Assembly (NCBI RefSeq): GCF_001936575.1
Contig: NZ_MSMP01000015.1
Coordinates: 52,427 to 116,426, forward strand
DNA: 64,000 nt
Direction of reading: 5' to 3'
Origin: Tenacibaculum agarivorans
GTDB lineage: Bacteria > Bacteroidota > Bacteroidia > Flavobacteriales > Flavobacteriaceae
In this document: positions 18,801 to 28,328 of the stretch, piece after piece
How the letters are laid out: each line of letters begins with the position of its first letter
Position numbering within the stretch: position 1 is the first letter of the stretch
Notes under the pieces: model-generated
Databases searched by the model: none
What the model saw: the letters and a program-made list of their open reading frames with translations, nothing else
Told to the model about the DNA's origin: nothing
Program-made: the position numbers and the translations under genes

Positions 18801-21800
18801 GGTAATAACTCCCTTAATGTATTGTCTACTTTTTTAATATACTCAGAAACACTTCCTTCTAATGTTATTAAAAATGGTAATGTATTGATAAAAAGGCCTA
18901 AGGAATCCGACGCTCCAGATGCACCTTGTAAACGTCCTGAAAATAGAGATCCAAAAATAGCATAGTTTGAACCTATATTACTACATTTAGCTATTAAAAT
19001 TCCATAAGCTGCATGGAAGAAAACGGCCGGACTAATACCTAATTCTAAACAAACTTTTCGAATTTCATTGCTTAGATCTTCTGGTAAAACCATCTGCAAC
19101 TCTTTAATATCAGAAATATTATCTCTTACATCTGCTAAACCAAAAGGATACGTTGGTTCGTCAGTAGTTCCTAATAGTTTTTTAAAGTGTGATTTACTAT
19201 CATTAACTGATAATTGGTGTAAGATATGACCGATGAAATTTCTATATAAAACTGGTTTTGGAAGGTTGGCACTATTACCTAATAAATATTGTTCAATCTC
19301 TGAAATCACTTTTTTCATTCCAATATTATCCAGTACCAAATGATGTTGATTCAGTAATACGTAATACCTTCCTTTCTTTAGATCATTAGCTAATTTAACT
19401 TGTAATAATGGTGCTTTGGAAATATCCATCCATAAATTATCTGTAGTTTTTAATAATTCCAATTCTGTTAGTATACCTTTAGAAGTATCAATATTTAGAT
19501 ATTCTAAAGACAATTTTGCTTCTCTAAGTACTACTTGGACTGCATGAGGTAAACCTTCACTTATAAAACATGTACGCAATACATCATGACGATTAACTAT
19601 AAATTGTAAGGCTTCAATAAAAAAAGTACATTTTTCTTTACTTGGAAACGATAATAAGCTTTGTGATACATAAGGATCTCCTTCGTTTTTATTACTCATT
19701 AAATAGTGAAAATACATTCCTTCTTGTAAAGGAGATAGAGGATATATATCTTGAATATTTGAAACCCCTCCTTCAATATGAGCTACAACTCTATCAATAT
19801 CTTCTTGATTAAAATCTAATAAAGGAACCATTGCTGGACTAATATGAGTAACACCTTCTGTGATACCATTTTCTGGAACTTGATAGATTGATGAAGATGA
19901 AACCAAACATTCTACCATACCTGCAATAGTGGGGTTTAAGAAAATATCTTTTACCGCAATATGTAAATCATTTTTCCGTAGAAAGGAAATTAGCTGCACA
20001 ATTAATAAACTGTGACCTCCTAATTCAAAGAAATTATCATGAATACCTACTCTTTCTATTCCTAATAAATTTTGCCAAATTGTAGCTAAAGTCGATTCTA
20101 CATGATTACGAGGAGCTACATAAGCTTCCGTTGATAATGATGAAATATCTGGTTCTGGCAATAATTTCTTATCTAGCTTCCCATTTGCTGTTAAAGGCAT
20201 CTCTTCTAACTCAACCCATAAAGTAGGAACCATATACTCTGGTAAACTCTTATTTAATTTGGTTTGAATAGCTTCTTTATCAAATACGCCTTCTACAACT
20301 ACATATCCTACCAGTTCCTTATTACCTCTAATATCTGGTCTAGCTAATACACAACAATTTTCAATTGATTCTATTTCAAACAGCACCTTCTCTATTTCTC
20401 CTAATTCAATACGATATCCACGAATTTTAACCTGACTATCTCCCCTTCCTATAAAATCCAAGTTTCCACATGGTAACCAGCGTGCTAAATCACCTGTGCG
20501 ATATAGTAATGTATCTTTTTCAAATGGATGTACTATAAACTTCTCTTGCGTAAGTGCTTCCATATTCAGATACTCTTTTGCTAATCCTAATCCACCAATG
20601 TGTAATTCTCCTATACTACCTATTGGTATTAAGTTTTGAGTCTCATCTAATACATAGAAACTCGTATTATGCAATGGTTTTCCAATAGGAACTGTGGATA
20701 CTTCTGATAAAAGTGATACATCTTCAACTTCATAATAGGAACTATCAATGGTAGCTTCAGTAACTCCATAACTATTAATTAATCTTATGCTTTTACCAAA
20801 TCGTTCATATAAACGTTTGTAATCGTGTATATGGAAGATATCTGACCCTAGAATAACTTGTTTAAGACATGAAACATCTAAGCCGTTCTCATAAATATAA
20901 TCCAGTAATGGAACTCCTAGAGACGGTGTTGTTTCAAAAATCGTTATTTGATGTTTTGTTATTAAATTGTATAATGCAACGATATCTAACCGCAAATGTG
21001 AAGGGCAAATAACCATCTGTCCGCCAAACAATAAAGATTTACAAAAATCTCCTACAAAAACATCAAAAGCAAAACTTGCTAACTGTAGTAAACGTGTATT
21101 AGAATCCACTTCAAATGATGCTTCCCAACTTAAGGCAATATTCAATACACTTATGTGTTTTACAACTACTCCTTTTGGCTTTCCTGTAGTTCCTGAAGTA
21201 TACATAACATAAGCTATATCTTCTGGATGAATTGTAATACTTAACTTTTTTATAGCTTCTTTTTCTATTTCTCCTATTACTCTATCTAGTGCTATTTTTT
21301 GAATATTTCTATTAGTAACTAATAACTCATTAGCTGTATTATCAGTAATCAAAAGATGCAAACCTGAATCTTCTACAATGTAAGTTATACGATCTAATGG
21401 ATAGTTGTTATCAATCGGAACATAAGCTTTGCCTAGCTTTAAAACAGCTAAAACACTTACTATTAAATCAGTATTTCTAGAAACACAAATTCCTATTAAA
21501 TTGTTTTCTATTTGATAGTTTCGATTAATGTAATGTGCTAATTGATTAGAGCGATCATGTAAATCTTGATAAGTAATTGAAGTATCTTCATAAACTATTG
21601 CTATATTATTGGGATACTGTACGACTTGATTTTCAAAAAGATCTAAAATTGTTTTATTCTGCGGTAATTTTAAAATATTTGAGTTAAAACCTGATAATAG
21701 TTGATACTTTTCCTTCTCAGACATAATTGAAATGTCTTTTACTGGTTTTGTCAACCCTCCATCAAATTGTCTTAAAATGAATAATAATCTTTCTGTTAAT

Positions 21801-23029
21801 ATTTCTATTTCTTCTATTTCAAAATACTCTTGGAGAAAGTCTACATTTAAAATTAGTGACGAGTCTTCTCCATAATCACACCAACGAAAAGATAAAGGAT
21901 CTTCTAAATCTACAATTGTAGATAAATGTTTTATTGCTAAATGTAGACCTGAAGATAATGATTTAGGAAAAGGAAAGGGTTCGTAATTGACAACAATATC
22001 AAAAACTTGCTGTCTATTTTTCGACAATAATTTTAGAGACCTATTTAAATGAGATATAGGATATTGCCGATGTCTATAATCATTACGTTGTACTTTCTTA
22101 ATTTCCGTAATTAAATCCGATAAAAGATCATCTGGTTTATATTCTCCCTTAAAAGGGAGAACACTTGAAAACATACCCAATACAGAACGTTCTTCTCTAC
22201 TTATTCTATTATGAATAGGAACTCCAAAACTAAAAACCTTTTTACCCGTTGTTTTTCCAAAATAAAGCAATAAAGCCGCTATAGTAAATTGAGATAGATT
22301 AGCTTTCGTTTCTTCTGTTAAACGGCTAAATAAAGTTTTGTCAGATTTAGAGATGTGTATTGAAAATCGATGACCTCCAATATTACTTACTTTTCTGTTT
22401 CTATTAATTACTGAATCTGGAATACTGGTAAACTTCTCCTGCCAATAATATGCATCTTTAGTATATTGTTTTGACTTTAAATAATCATTATTCTTTTGAA
22501 TTATATTGAAATATGAAGGATATCTCTTGGTTACTAACTTATCAAACTTATGTAACCTTCTATCGTATTCCTCTATAACATAACTGGCAATTAAAGCAAA
22601 TCCATATCCATCATAAATTAAATGGTGATTATAACAGTACCACCAATGTACATCCTCTGCTATCTTTATAAGAGAATAATTGTATAGCTTTTCTTGGTTT
22701 AAATCAAATACAGTATCTATAGCAACTTGCATCCATTCTTTTGCTCTACGTTCTGGATACTGTTCGTTTGAAAAATCAATCTCATTTAAATAAACTTCCT
22801 TACAATCCGATATATAAAATAAAGGTTCAGCCCCAGTAAAATCATATCGAAAATTATAAGTATCAAAAACTGAAGATAAACTGGCAACAATACTTTTAAA
22901 GAGTGCTGTATCTAAAGTCCCCGTAAGAATAGCATATCCTCCTATATTGTATATTGGACTTTGAGGATTCATTAATTGCCCATAGTAAACTTCTTGTTGT
23001 GCTAAATGTAGCTTCTTTTTTGAATTCAT
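15875..23029 (-). CDS. Nonribosomal peptide synthetase, C-A-PCP-C-A-PCP-TE
   Basis: 2384 aa from the ATG at 23029. A GTG at 23062 would add 11 residues, but family similarity begins at KLHLAQQEVYYG, so the ATG is preferred. Domains: C (about 5-435, HHLIYDG, resembling EntF/DhbF-type N-terminal C domains), A (about 450-955), PCP (Ser1007 in GGHS), C (about 1093-1530, HHLVLDN), A (about 1545-2035), PCP (Ser2083 in GGNS), thioesterase (about 2145-2384, GWSLGG with Ser2216 and a late His). The first A pocket reads DVGEIGSIDK, the known ornithine code of gramicidin-type synthetases. The second reads DAEHVGEVTK, which I cannot assign. The TE makes this the terminating protein. The next NRPS starts 37 bp downstream. 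Confidence 0.95.
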   Translation of the reverse strand: MNSKKKLHLAQQEVYYGQLMNPQSPIYNIGGYAILTGTLDTALFKSIVASLSSVFDTYNFRYDFTGAEPLFYISDCKEVYLNEIDFSNEQYPERRAKEWMQVAIDTVFDLNQEKLYNYSLIKIAEDVHWWYCYNHHLIYDGYGFALIASYVIEEYDRRLHKFDKLVTKRYPSYFNIIQKNNDYLKSKQYTKDAYYWQEKFTSIPDSVINRNRKVSNIGGHRFSIHISKSDKTLFSRLTEETKANLSQFTIAALLLYFGKTTGKKVFSFGVPIHNRISREERSVLGMFSSVLPFKGEYKPDDLLSDLITEIKKVQRNDYRHRQYPISHLNRSLKLLSKNRQQVFDIVVNYEPFPFPKSLSSGLHLAIKHLSTIVDLEDPLSFRWCDYGEDSSLILNVDFLQEYFEIEEIEILTERLLFILRQFDGGLTKPVKDISIMSEKEKYQLLSGFNSNILKLPQNKTILDLFENQVVQYPNNIAIVYEDTSITYQDLHDRSNQLAHYINRNYQIENNLIGICVSRNTDLIVSVLAVLKLGKAYVPIDNNYPLDRITYIVEDSGLHLLITDNTANELLVTNRNIQKIALDRVIGEIEKEAIKKLSITIHPEDIAYVMYTSGTTGKPKGVVVKHISVLNIALSWEASFEVDSNTRLLQLASFAFDVFVGDFCKSLLFGGQMVICPSHLRLDIVALYNLITKHQITIFETTPSLGVPLLDYIYENGLDVSCLKQVILGSDIFHIHDYKRLYERFGKSIRLINSYGVTEATIDSSYYEVEDVSLLSEVSTVPIGKPLHNTSFYVLDETQNLIPIGSIGELHIGGLGLAKEYLNMEALTQEKFIVHPFEKDTLLYRTGDLARWLPCGNLDFIGRGDSQVKIRGYRIELGEIEKVLFEIESIENCCVLARPDIRGNKELVGYVVVEGVFDKEAIQTKLNKSLPEYMVPTLWVELEEMPLTANGKLDKKLLPEPDISSLSTEAYVAPRNHVESTLATIWQNLLGIERVGIHDNFFELGGHSLLIVQLISFLRKNDLHIAVKDIFLNPTIAGMVECLVSSSSIYQVPENGITEGVTHISPAMVPLLDFNQEDIDRVVAHIEGGVSNIQDIYPLSPLQEGMYFHYLMSNKNEGDPYVSQSLLSFPSKEKCTFFIEALQFIVNRHDVLRTCFISEGLPHAVQVVLREAKLSLEYLNIDTSKGILTELELLKTTDNLWMDISKAPLLQVKLANDLKKGRYYVLLNQHHLVLDNIGMKKVISEIEQYLLGNSANLPKPVLYRNFIGHILHQLSVNDSKSHFKKLLGTTDEPTYPFGLADVRDNISDIKELQMVLPEDLSNEIRKVCLELGISPAVFFHAAYGILIAKCSNIGSNYAIFGSLFSGRLQGASGASDSLGLFINTLPFLITLEGSVSEYIKKVDNTLRELLPYEHTPLSSIQNWSSVPNDMPLFSALFNFRHSSVETEVEGKEESIDLGVTVISDYERTNYPFTMSVDDYGADFGLTTKVHHSIEPRRIIEYMIITLETLLENVATDKEVSIASLNIIPERETTQLLTNFNTTFQEVPENKTLVELFSEQVQKNPLQTALIYEGESITYKELDEKSNQLAHYLHVQGVVPDMLVGICLERGFDMIVGILGILKSGGAYVPIDPTFPQARIDYILEDAGIHLVISTSVSSYALEHVKELSVVSLDSDWNTITDFFTGTLSQTVTPNHLAYTIYTSGSTGKPKGVLIEHRNVVNLVTAQIKAFGIDKDDSVLQLANFVFDASVEQIFITLSAGAKLVLLSRETIIDADKVLELIDKERVTHLHATPSLLSILPTNEKLPSLKRVVSGGEPCSEELMLRWSKDCLFYNEYGPTEATVTATMKAFENSDTTQPMTIGTPIGNTQIYITDASMNLVPEGIVGELYIGGKGVARGYLNKEALTAEKFVVNPFKANDIIYKTGDLARWLPDGTIEFIGRRDNQVKIRGYRIELGEIENVLSEVKGIKNSFVIAKEDINRNKRLVAYVVLENVIDKEKIQEVLMEKLPDYMIPRTWIELDKIPLTPNGKLDKKSLPDPKFSSIDNYVAPTTQLEKELCKVWERVLGLKKVGIKDDFFSIGGNSILAIQVSSQMSKILGIKVQISDIIRYKTIGVLAAIYSKLNAFQNHVSLVEPYEQAYNSNLSDMIFVHSALGGTDAYHCLTKLLKDKYNCIGIDNHNIYGEFRINDLHQLANFYLEEYIKKYPIENPIILLGWSLGGAIALEIAVILESRGYSDIQVILLDTYIPLPNQSPNINDFDKEATHNFISKMFAGEFSDYVEKLVGASEAEYMLAQTPISNRLFTTEIILFQALYTESDDNTDNMIPIENLGYNNLEHIIDINKITIIPLHCYHRQILPFQAQFIAENLSKLPENYLSKVEVSNKA

Positions 23030-23062
23030 GTTATTTAATAGGTAAACTTGAAAACTAAACAC

Positions 23063-23736
23063 TTAAATACTAGTTCTCAATTCAATAAATAGGTGGTTAT
23101 TTTGTAGTTTCTTTTATTATTCTTTTTCTTCAACAACCATTATAAGAATAACATTAAATATCTCATTATGAGTAGACTTTAAAACATTATTATTCTATAA
23201 TAGAGATGAGTTTTTGTTTTACTGTTAAATAAGATCTAAAGCTTTATCTTTTTCTTTTCAGCTTTAGATAAACAACTGCAGTTATTAAGTAACCTTATAA
23301 TACGTAATTGAAAATTACTTGGATTAAAATAATGATTTATATATGGTTTTAAGTTAAATTCTGGAAAGTAGAAAATTCTTAATTTAAAGATTTTTCTCTT
23401 GGATTAACACTTAAAACATACCCTGTTTAAGTGATGTTTTAAAATTAAATATGGCTTCGCCGTTATCAATTACAATATAAATTTTCAAAATTTCTTATTG
23501 TATGATTTTTGGTTATCTAAAGCTAGTAAAAAAAAACAAAAATGTATAATTTTAATTTAAAAGGAAAACTAAAACATGATTAAACAATTGAAAGACAGAT
23601 ATTTAAATATTTTATTTTACAATAACTTAACATCAACTAAAGTGCTTGTAGATAATAGAATGTAAGCCAGTTTTTCTGTACTGACACGAATTTTTATTAT
23701 TCTTTTTAAGGAGAAGTTAATAGTTATATACAAAAT
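23063..23736. other. Gene-free leader region of the NRPS operon
   Basis: About 670 bp without a credible ORF. It must contain the NRPS promoter, but no TTG/TAnnTTTG pair was found on the minus strand. The only clear structure is a perfect 10-bp inverted repeat, ATCTAAAGCT (23234-23243) and AGCTTTAGAT (23260-23269), with a pyrimidine-rich 16-bp loop. This could be a leader hairpin or operator. Confidence 0.5.
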
Positions 23737-23781
23737 AGTATTAAAGATATTTCAACCTATTGGCAAAATATCTTTAATACT
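23737..23781 (-). terminator. Terminator after the VIT/plug protein gene
   Basis: A perfect 16-bp inverted repeat (arms 23737-23752 and 23766-23781, around AGTATTAAAGATATTT) with a 13-nt loop, followed on the minus strand by ATTTTGT. It lies 32 bp after the stop of the 1134-aa gene and separates it from the NRPS operon. Confidence 0.8.
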
Positions 23782-23812
23782 CAACTTATCAATATTAAAT
23801 TATGTTTTAGAT

Positions 23813-26800
23813 CTAAAAATTAATCTTTCCTAAATCTAACTTCTCATTCACATTTTCTAATCGTACAACTTTGATTTTTCTAGTTTCATTAGGTTTACCA
23901 TAATTTTTAATCATAGTTAGTTTTAATGCTGTAGGACCTGATACTTTTTGTTGGCTACTTGCATAATACTTGACCTTAATTTTATATTCACCCTTAATTG
24001 CTTCCTTTAAAATAAATTGTTCTGGTCCAAAACCTTGAGTCATATCATTAGACATTAACCCTCCTATTTTTGTTTTTTTGTGTTTGTAATAACACTCTTC
24101 CTTATTCGGATCTATCACCCATAAATCAATATCAGTATCGTTATGGTTCCAATCAATGACCACTCTAATATCTGCTGTAATATTCTTAATATATTTTGAA
24201 TCAAAATACTGAATTTCAATTTCATTTTTATATAACTGTACCATTCTATTTAACTCCACTAAAGCAATCATTTCTACTCCATCAAATCTTCTATCATTGT
24301 CCTTATCCAGTAGTTCACCATTCACAATTTTATATAATAGATCTACAGACTTCTGGTATTTCTTGTTTTTTTCATAAGCTAAAGCCAAATCCCTATATGA
24401 TTGAATATCCTCTGGTCGTAATTCAATTATTTCTTCATATGTGTGTACTGCCGCGTCATATAATTCATATTCTTCAAATTTGTATGCTAATGATCGAAGT
24501 AATTCATAATTATCTAATTCTATTTCAGCTACATTCGATAAAACTTGTTTGGCTAACTCTATGCTATTTCTTTTCTTAAAAAAATCGGCAATATCAATAT
24601 AAAAAGATGGTGATTTATGATATTTTTTTCTTAGTATTAAATATTCGTTATAAGCTAACTTACTATCTGTAATCTTGGCTAGACTTCTTAAATATGGTGT
24701 ATCAGGATTCCAGCCTTTCAACTCTATTTTTTCTTCAACCATAGCTTCAAATTCCTCTATTCTTTCTTCATCTACTTTACTTTTATTTTTTGTAATAATT
24801 ACCACAATACCATTCTTACTTCTGTCACCATAAATTGCTCTACTCTCTTCATCTTTTAAAATGTAAATCGACTCTACATCTTTGGCCTCAATACTGGGAA
24901 CACTATTCATTAATTCTCCATTTACCACGTACAATGGTTGAGTTGTGGCAATTGAACTAACTCCCCTAATTCCTGAAGCTTCTTTGACTGAAGATTTTTC
25001 TATGGATACTCCTGCTACACTTCCAGATAGTTGCTCTACATTATCTGAAACTTCTTCGTATTCTACAGTTTCAATTTCCTCTATTGAAATAACCGTAGCT
25101 GCAGCTGTATATGTTCTTCTCTGAGGCGCAACATATCCAGCAACTACAACTTCATCTAAAACAGCTCCATCTTCCTTCATCTCTATATTTATTTCATTAT
25201 CATTTGTTACTTCTTTTTCTATATGCCTATATCCAATAAAGCTACATACTATAACATCTTCTCTGTTCACATTGAGTGTATATTTACCATCAAAATCAGT
25301 TTCTGTTCCAATTGTTGTTCCTTTGATTAAAACGCTAACGCCTGGTAAGGGATCTCCATTCTCATCGTTAACAATACCAGTAATAGTAAACTCTCTTTCA
25401 TTTTGAATATTTTGTTCTGATTCTTGGTTAGCTACTCTTACAGGTGCAGTAATATTTTTCTGTTGATTTGTACTTACTGTTTTTTGATAATCTATACCAT
25501 ACCAATTAAAAAACTCTTTATAATTTCTAAGTAAGTTATTTTGTAATCTGGCAAGGTTCTCTTTCCTATTATCTCTCTTTTGAGCTAGTAATCGCTTGTA
25601 TTCTTCTCTTAACTCTACAGGTGGTTCTATTTCATGAGTCACATAATCTTCAAGCCTATCCAGTACTAATAAAGAGGTATAAGGACTAATTACTTGATAT
25701 TTCTCACTTAGTTCAATAATGGCGTCTTTATTTTTCTCTTTATCAATTAATAGATGATTTAATTTTTGCTGTGCCCAAATTTTTGATACATAATCTTTCC
25801 CTTTATTAGTACTTTGCATTGTAAAACTTAGTGTTTTTATAGTATCTTTTTCAGTACCTAAATACACTTTTATTTCTTTACCATACAATCTTCCTTTACT
25901 CGTCATATAAAAATCAGTATTGATTGGTGTTCCTTTTGCTGGATAAATTTCTGCAATACCTTCTGATATATTTGTTCCTAAAAATTGTAATCTTTCTTGT
26001 TTGATTTTATCAAAGGCTTTTTTTATAGATTCTTGAGTCAGATTGATGTAGCCTCCTCCAGATGCTTCAGCAATAGCCTTTAACTTAATATAATTAGCAC
26101 TTTTTACACTATTTACAATGAATGTTTTTGTTGTGAGTTGAAAATCAATTCCACTCATAGTATTCAGCCCATCGGTGAACAAGAAATTCAATGTCGAGTT
26201 GTCTTCATATCTATGTAAAAAATTAAATGAGGATCCTCCATCATAAACAGTATTTTGTAACTCATTTTTTAAACTCGACCATGAACCATTGACAATAGTA
26301 AATTTTTTAATTTGTTTAATTCCTGTATTGAATGTAACTAAATTGACATTTAAATTTTTAACTTCTTCAAAATAGGTATTCAATAGGCCTAACTCTGTTG
26401 CTAACTTTTTTCTTTTTTGTGATAGTGATGTATCCCAGAAAATAGTAATGGTATTGGGTAATTTTATCTCTGGAGTTTTATAATTTATCTTCTTAGCATA
26501 ATAGAAATAGTTATTTGTTGCTATTATTTTTTCTTGGTTAATATTTAATGGAATTTTCAACACTAATGGTTGGCTGACTTTAATTTTTTTCTCTTTAAAA
26601 CTAGCTGTATAACTACCTCTTTTAACATCGTATGTAAACTCTGATAACAGTCCTTTTTCTAAAAGAGGTTTCTTTTTTTGATTAAGTACATTAATAGTTA
26701 AAGAATAATTCTCTAATTTATTTTTGAATTTAAATGGTAATTCATAATAATATGATTCTTTATTTAGTATTAACTTCTGTTGTACTTCTATCAACACACG

Positions 26801-27217
26801 TTTATAGCCTTTGGCAGGAATAGGATATATTCTCGACTTATAATTATTGCCTTTAGTTTGTTCTAAAAGTGCTGGATCTATTCTATTTCTTACTGTATTT
26901 TCGAAAGCCACTCTAGCTTTTTCTTTTTCTACAACTACAGCGTTTCTTAATATGCCTCCAACATCTAAAGCATAACGAGTCACTGATTGATTTTGCGACA
27001 AAGGAAACGCAAATTCTCCTTCTAAAACTCTATCATAAGGATTATAAAAATACATATCGTATTCTGTAAATGCGATATCGCCTATAATAGTAGATTTTAT
27101 GGCTATTTTTTTTACACTAATGTTTTTATCTCCTGAAGTAATCTTAGGAATATTTTGCGAAAAAGACTGCATTAATGTGCAAAAGAATAATGGAGTGATG
27201 AGTAGTTTTAATTTCAT
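23813..27217 (-). CDS. VIT/vWA, carboxypeptidase-regulatory-like, TonB-plug and TPR fusion protein
   Basis: 1134 aa, exported (signal about 1-21, SFSQ). Order: a VIT domain (about 25-150); a vWA-like region (about 255-400) with DTSLS as MIDAS and FTDG; a CarboxypepD_reg-like domain (about 610-680; GIVNDENGDPLPGVSV, FDGKYTL); a TonB-receptor plug-like segment (about 685-810; DEVVVAGY, LSGSVAGVSI, RGVSS, YVVNG, GxxxKNGIVVI); TPR-like helices (about 855-1000); and a C-terminal DUF2135-like beta domain (about 1015-1130; DTDIDLWVIDP, GPEQF). No outer-membrane barrel follows the plug. It is probably a periplasmic or surface protein-interaction scaffold. Monocistronic, with its own terminator. Confidence 0.85.
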   Translation of the reverse strand: MKLKLLITPLFFCTLMQSFSQNIPKITSGDKNISVKKIAIKSTIIGDIAFTEYDMYFYNPYDRVLEGEFAFPLSQNQSVTRYALDVGGILRNAVVVEKEKARVAFENTVRNRIDPALLEQTKGNNYKSRIYPIPAKGYKRVLIEVQQKLILNKESYYYELPFKFKNKLENYSLTINVLNQKKKPLLEKGLLSEFTYDVKRGSYTASFKEKKIKVSQPLVLKIPLNINQEKIIATNNYFYYAKKINYKTPEIKLPNTITIFWDTSLSQKRKKLATELGLLNTYFEEVKNLNVNLVTFNTGIKQIKKFTIVNGSWSSLKNELQNTVYDGGSSFNFLHRYEDNSTLNFLFTDGLNTMSGIDFQLTTKTFIVNSVKSANYIKLKAIAEASGGGYINLTQESIKKAFDKIKQERLQFLGTNISEGIAEIYPAKGTPINTDFYMTSKGRLYGKEIKVYLGTEKDTIKTLSFTMQSTNKGKDYVSKIWAQQKLNHLLIDKEKNKDAIIELSEKYQVISPYTSLLVLDRLEDYVTHEIEPPVELREEYKRLLAQKRDNRKENLARLQNNLLRNYKEFFNWYGIDYQKTVSTNQQKNITAPVRVANQESEQNIQNEREFTITGIVNDENGDPLPGVSVLIKGTTIGTETDFDGKYTLNVNREDVIVCSFIGYRHIEKEVTNDNEINIEMKEDGAVLDEVVVAGYVAPQRRTYTAAATVISIEEIETVEYEEVSDNVEQLSGSVAGVSIEKSSVKEASGIRGVSSIATTQPLYVVNGELMNSVPSIEAKDVESIYILKDEESRAIYGDRSKNGIVVIITKNKSKVDEERIEEFEAMVEEKIELKGWNPDTPYLRSLAKITDSKLAYNEYLILRKKYHKSPSFYIDIADFFKKRNSIELAKQVLSNVAEIELDNYELLRSLAYKFEEYELYDAAVHTYEEIIELRPEDIQSYRDLALAYEKNKKYQKSVDLLYKIVNGELLDKDNDRRFDGVEMIALVELNRMVQLYKNEIEIQYFDSKYIKNITADIRVVIDWNHNDTDIDLWVIDPNKEECYYKHKKTKIGGLMSNDMTQGFGPEQFILKEAIKGEYKIKVKYYASSQQKVSGPTALKLTMIKNYGKPNETRKIKVVRLENVNEKLDLGKINF

Positions 27218-27296
27218 ATTGTTAATTTTTCCTTAAAGCTACTATCTTAGTATTTATATGCAAAGTGAAATTTAGTGAAACACTATTTTAACAAAG

Positions 27297-28328
27297 TTAA
27301 AGCTCATTTTCAATGAGTTTTAAAGTTTTACTTCGCTGTATTTTTTTAGTTTCTGTTTCAATAAATTTTTCAACAAAAAAGATTTGTTTTGGAACTTCAT
27401 ATTTAGATAATGCCTGTTGTTCCTTCAGATTAAGAGTGTACTCTTCTCCTTCAACAATTAAAATTAATTTTTCGCCTAGTTGTTCATCTTGAACTCCTAT
27501 TACAAAGAATCGATTTGAAATTATTTTAGCTAGTTTTTCTTCTATTTTTTCAGGATGTAATTTTACACCTCCAGAATTAATTACATTATCATAACGACCT
27601 AACCATTCAAAACTGGAATCGGAAATTAGTTGAACTACATCATTAGTTATGACTAGCTCATCAGAAATTTTTGGTGCTTGAATCACTAAACAATTACGTT
27701 GATCTATTCCTATGGATACCGCTGGTAATACTTTATAAAACTCTAAACTTCCTTTAAAATTATTTAATCTTTTGATAGCAATATGTGTAATAGTTTCCGT
27801 CATACCGTAAGTAGCAAAGACTTCAGTGATATGATTTTGTAACTCATCTATCGTGGTATTGGACACAACACCTCCACCAACTATTAATTTTTTAATTCTA
27901 TGAATTTCTTCTAAAGAATTCTGCAATTGTAAAGGAACCATTGCGGAAAAGTCATATTTTTTTTCTGCATTTGAGAGAGGGTTCACTACAGGATCAACCA
28001 CATCTATATCCCAGCCTAAGGTTAATGCTCTAACTAGCATCATTTTTCCTGCTATATAATCGACAGACAAACATAATAATGCTGTAGTACCTTCTTTACT
28101 ATTGAAAAACTCTCCCGTAGCCAAAGCTGAATTTTTCATGTATTCTTTCTTCAGTTGAATTGCTTTCGGCTTTCCTGTAGATCCCGAAGTATTTACGGTA
28201 ACAAAACCAGTATCATCAAACCAGTTTGATAAGAAATTGTGTATACTTTTAGAAAGAGACTTTGAATAATTGAGTAATTCTTTAGGAGTTACAAAAGAGT
28301 TTCCGTTAAGTTTAAAATGACTATGCAT
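27297..28328 (-). CDS. menE: o-Succinylbenzoate-CoA ligase (MenE-like)
   Basis: 343 aa, in the short range of Bacteroidota MenE. AMP-binding fold with the P-loop TSGSTGKPK (residues 47-55), ATYGMTETITH, LGRYDNVINSGGVKLHPEKIE and a late KIQR region. In menaquinone synthesis it activates o-succinylbenzoate as the CoA thioester in the cytoplasm. It overlaps the upstream CPBP gene by 1 bp (TAATG), indicating translational coupling, and menC is two genes upstream, which supports the call over a generic AMP-dependent ligase. Confidence 0.88.
   Translation of the reverse strand: MHSHFKLNGNSFVTPKELLNYSKSLSKSIHNFLSNWFDDTGFVTVNTSGSTGKPKAIQLKKEYMKNSALATGEFFNSKEGTTALLCLSVDYIAGKMMLVRALTLGWDIDVVDPVVNPLSNAEKKYDFSAMVPLQLQNSLEEIHRIKKLIVGGGVVSNTTIDELQNHITEVFATYGMTETITHIAIKRLNNFKGSLEFYKVLPAVSIGIDQRNCLVIQAPKISDELVITNDVVQLISDSSFEWLGRYDNVINSGGVKLHPEKIEEKLAKIISNRFFVIGVQDEQLGEKLILIVEGEEYTLNLKEQQALSKYEVPKQIFFVEKFIETETKKIQRSKTLKLIENEL

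Noticed and set aside
8633..23029. NRPS cluster as a siderophore locus
   Set aside because: The EntF-like first C domain and ornithine code hinted at this, but no hydroxylase, aryl-acid genes or TonB siderophore receptor are nearby.
23030..23062. GTG start 11 codons upstream for the 2384-aa NRPS
   Set aside because: The added residues are not part of a C domain; the ATG at 23029 fits the usual start of such proteins.
24196..24579. 127-aa plus-strand ORF within the VIT/plug gene
   Set aside because: Antisense shadow of a well-supported gene, without recognisable features.
27297..28328. MenE-like ligase as the missing in-trans adenylation domain of the NRPS
   Set aside because: It is short, coupled to quinone genes and separated from the NRPS by a terminator and another gene; menaquinone synthesis explains it.
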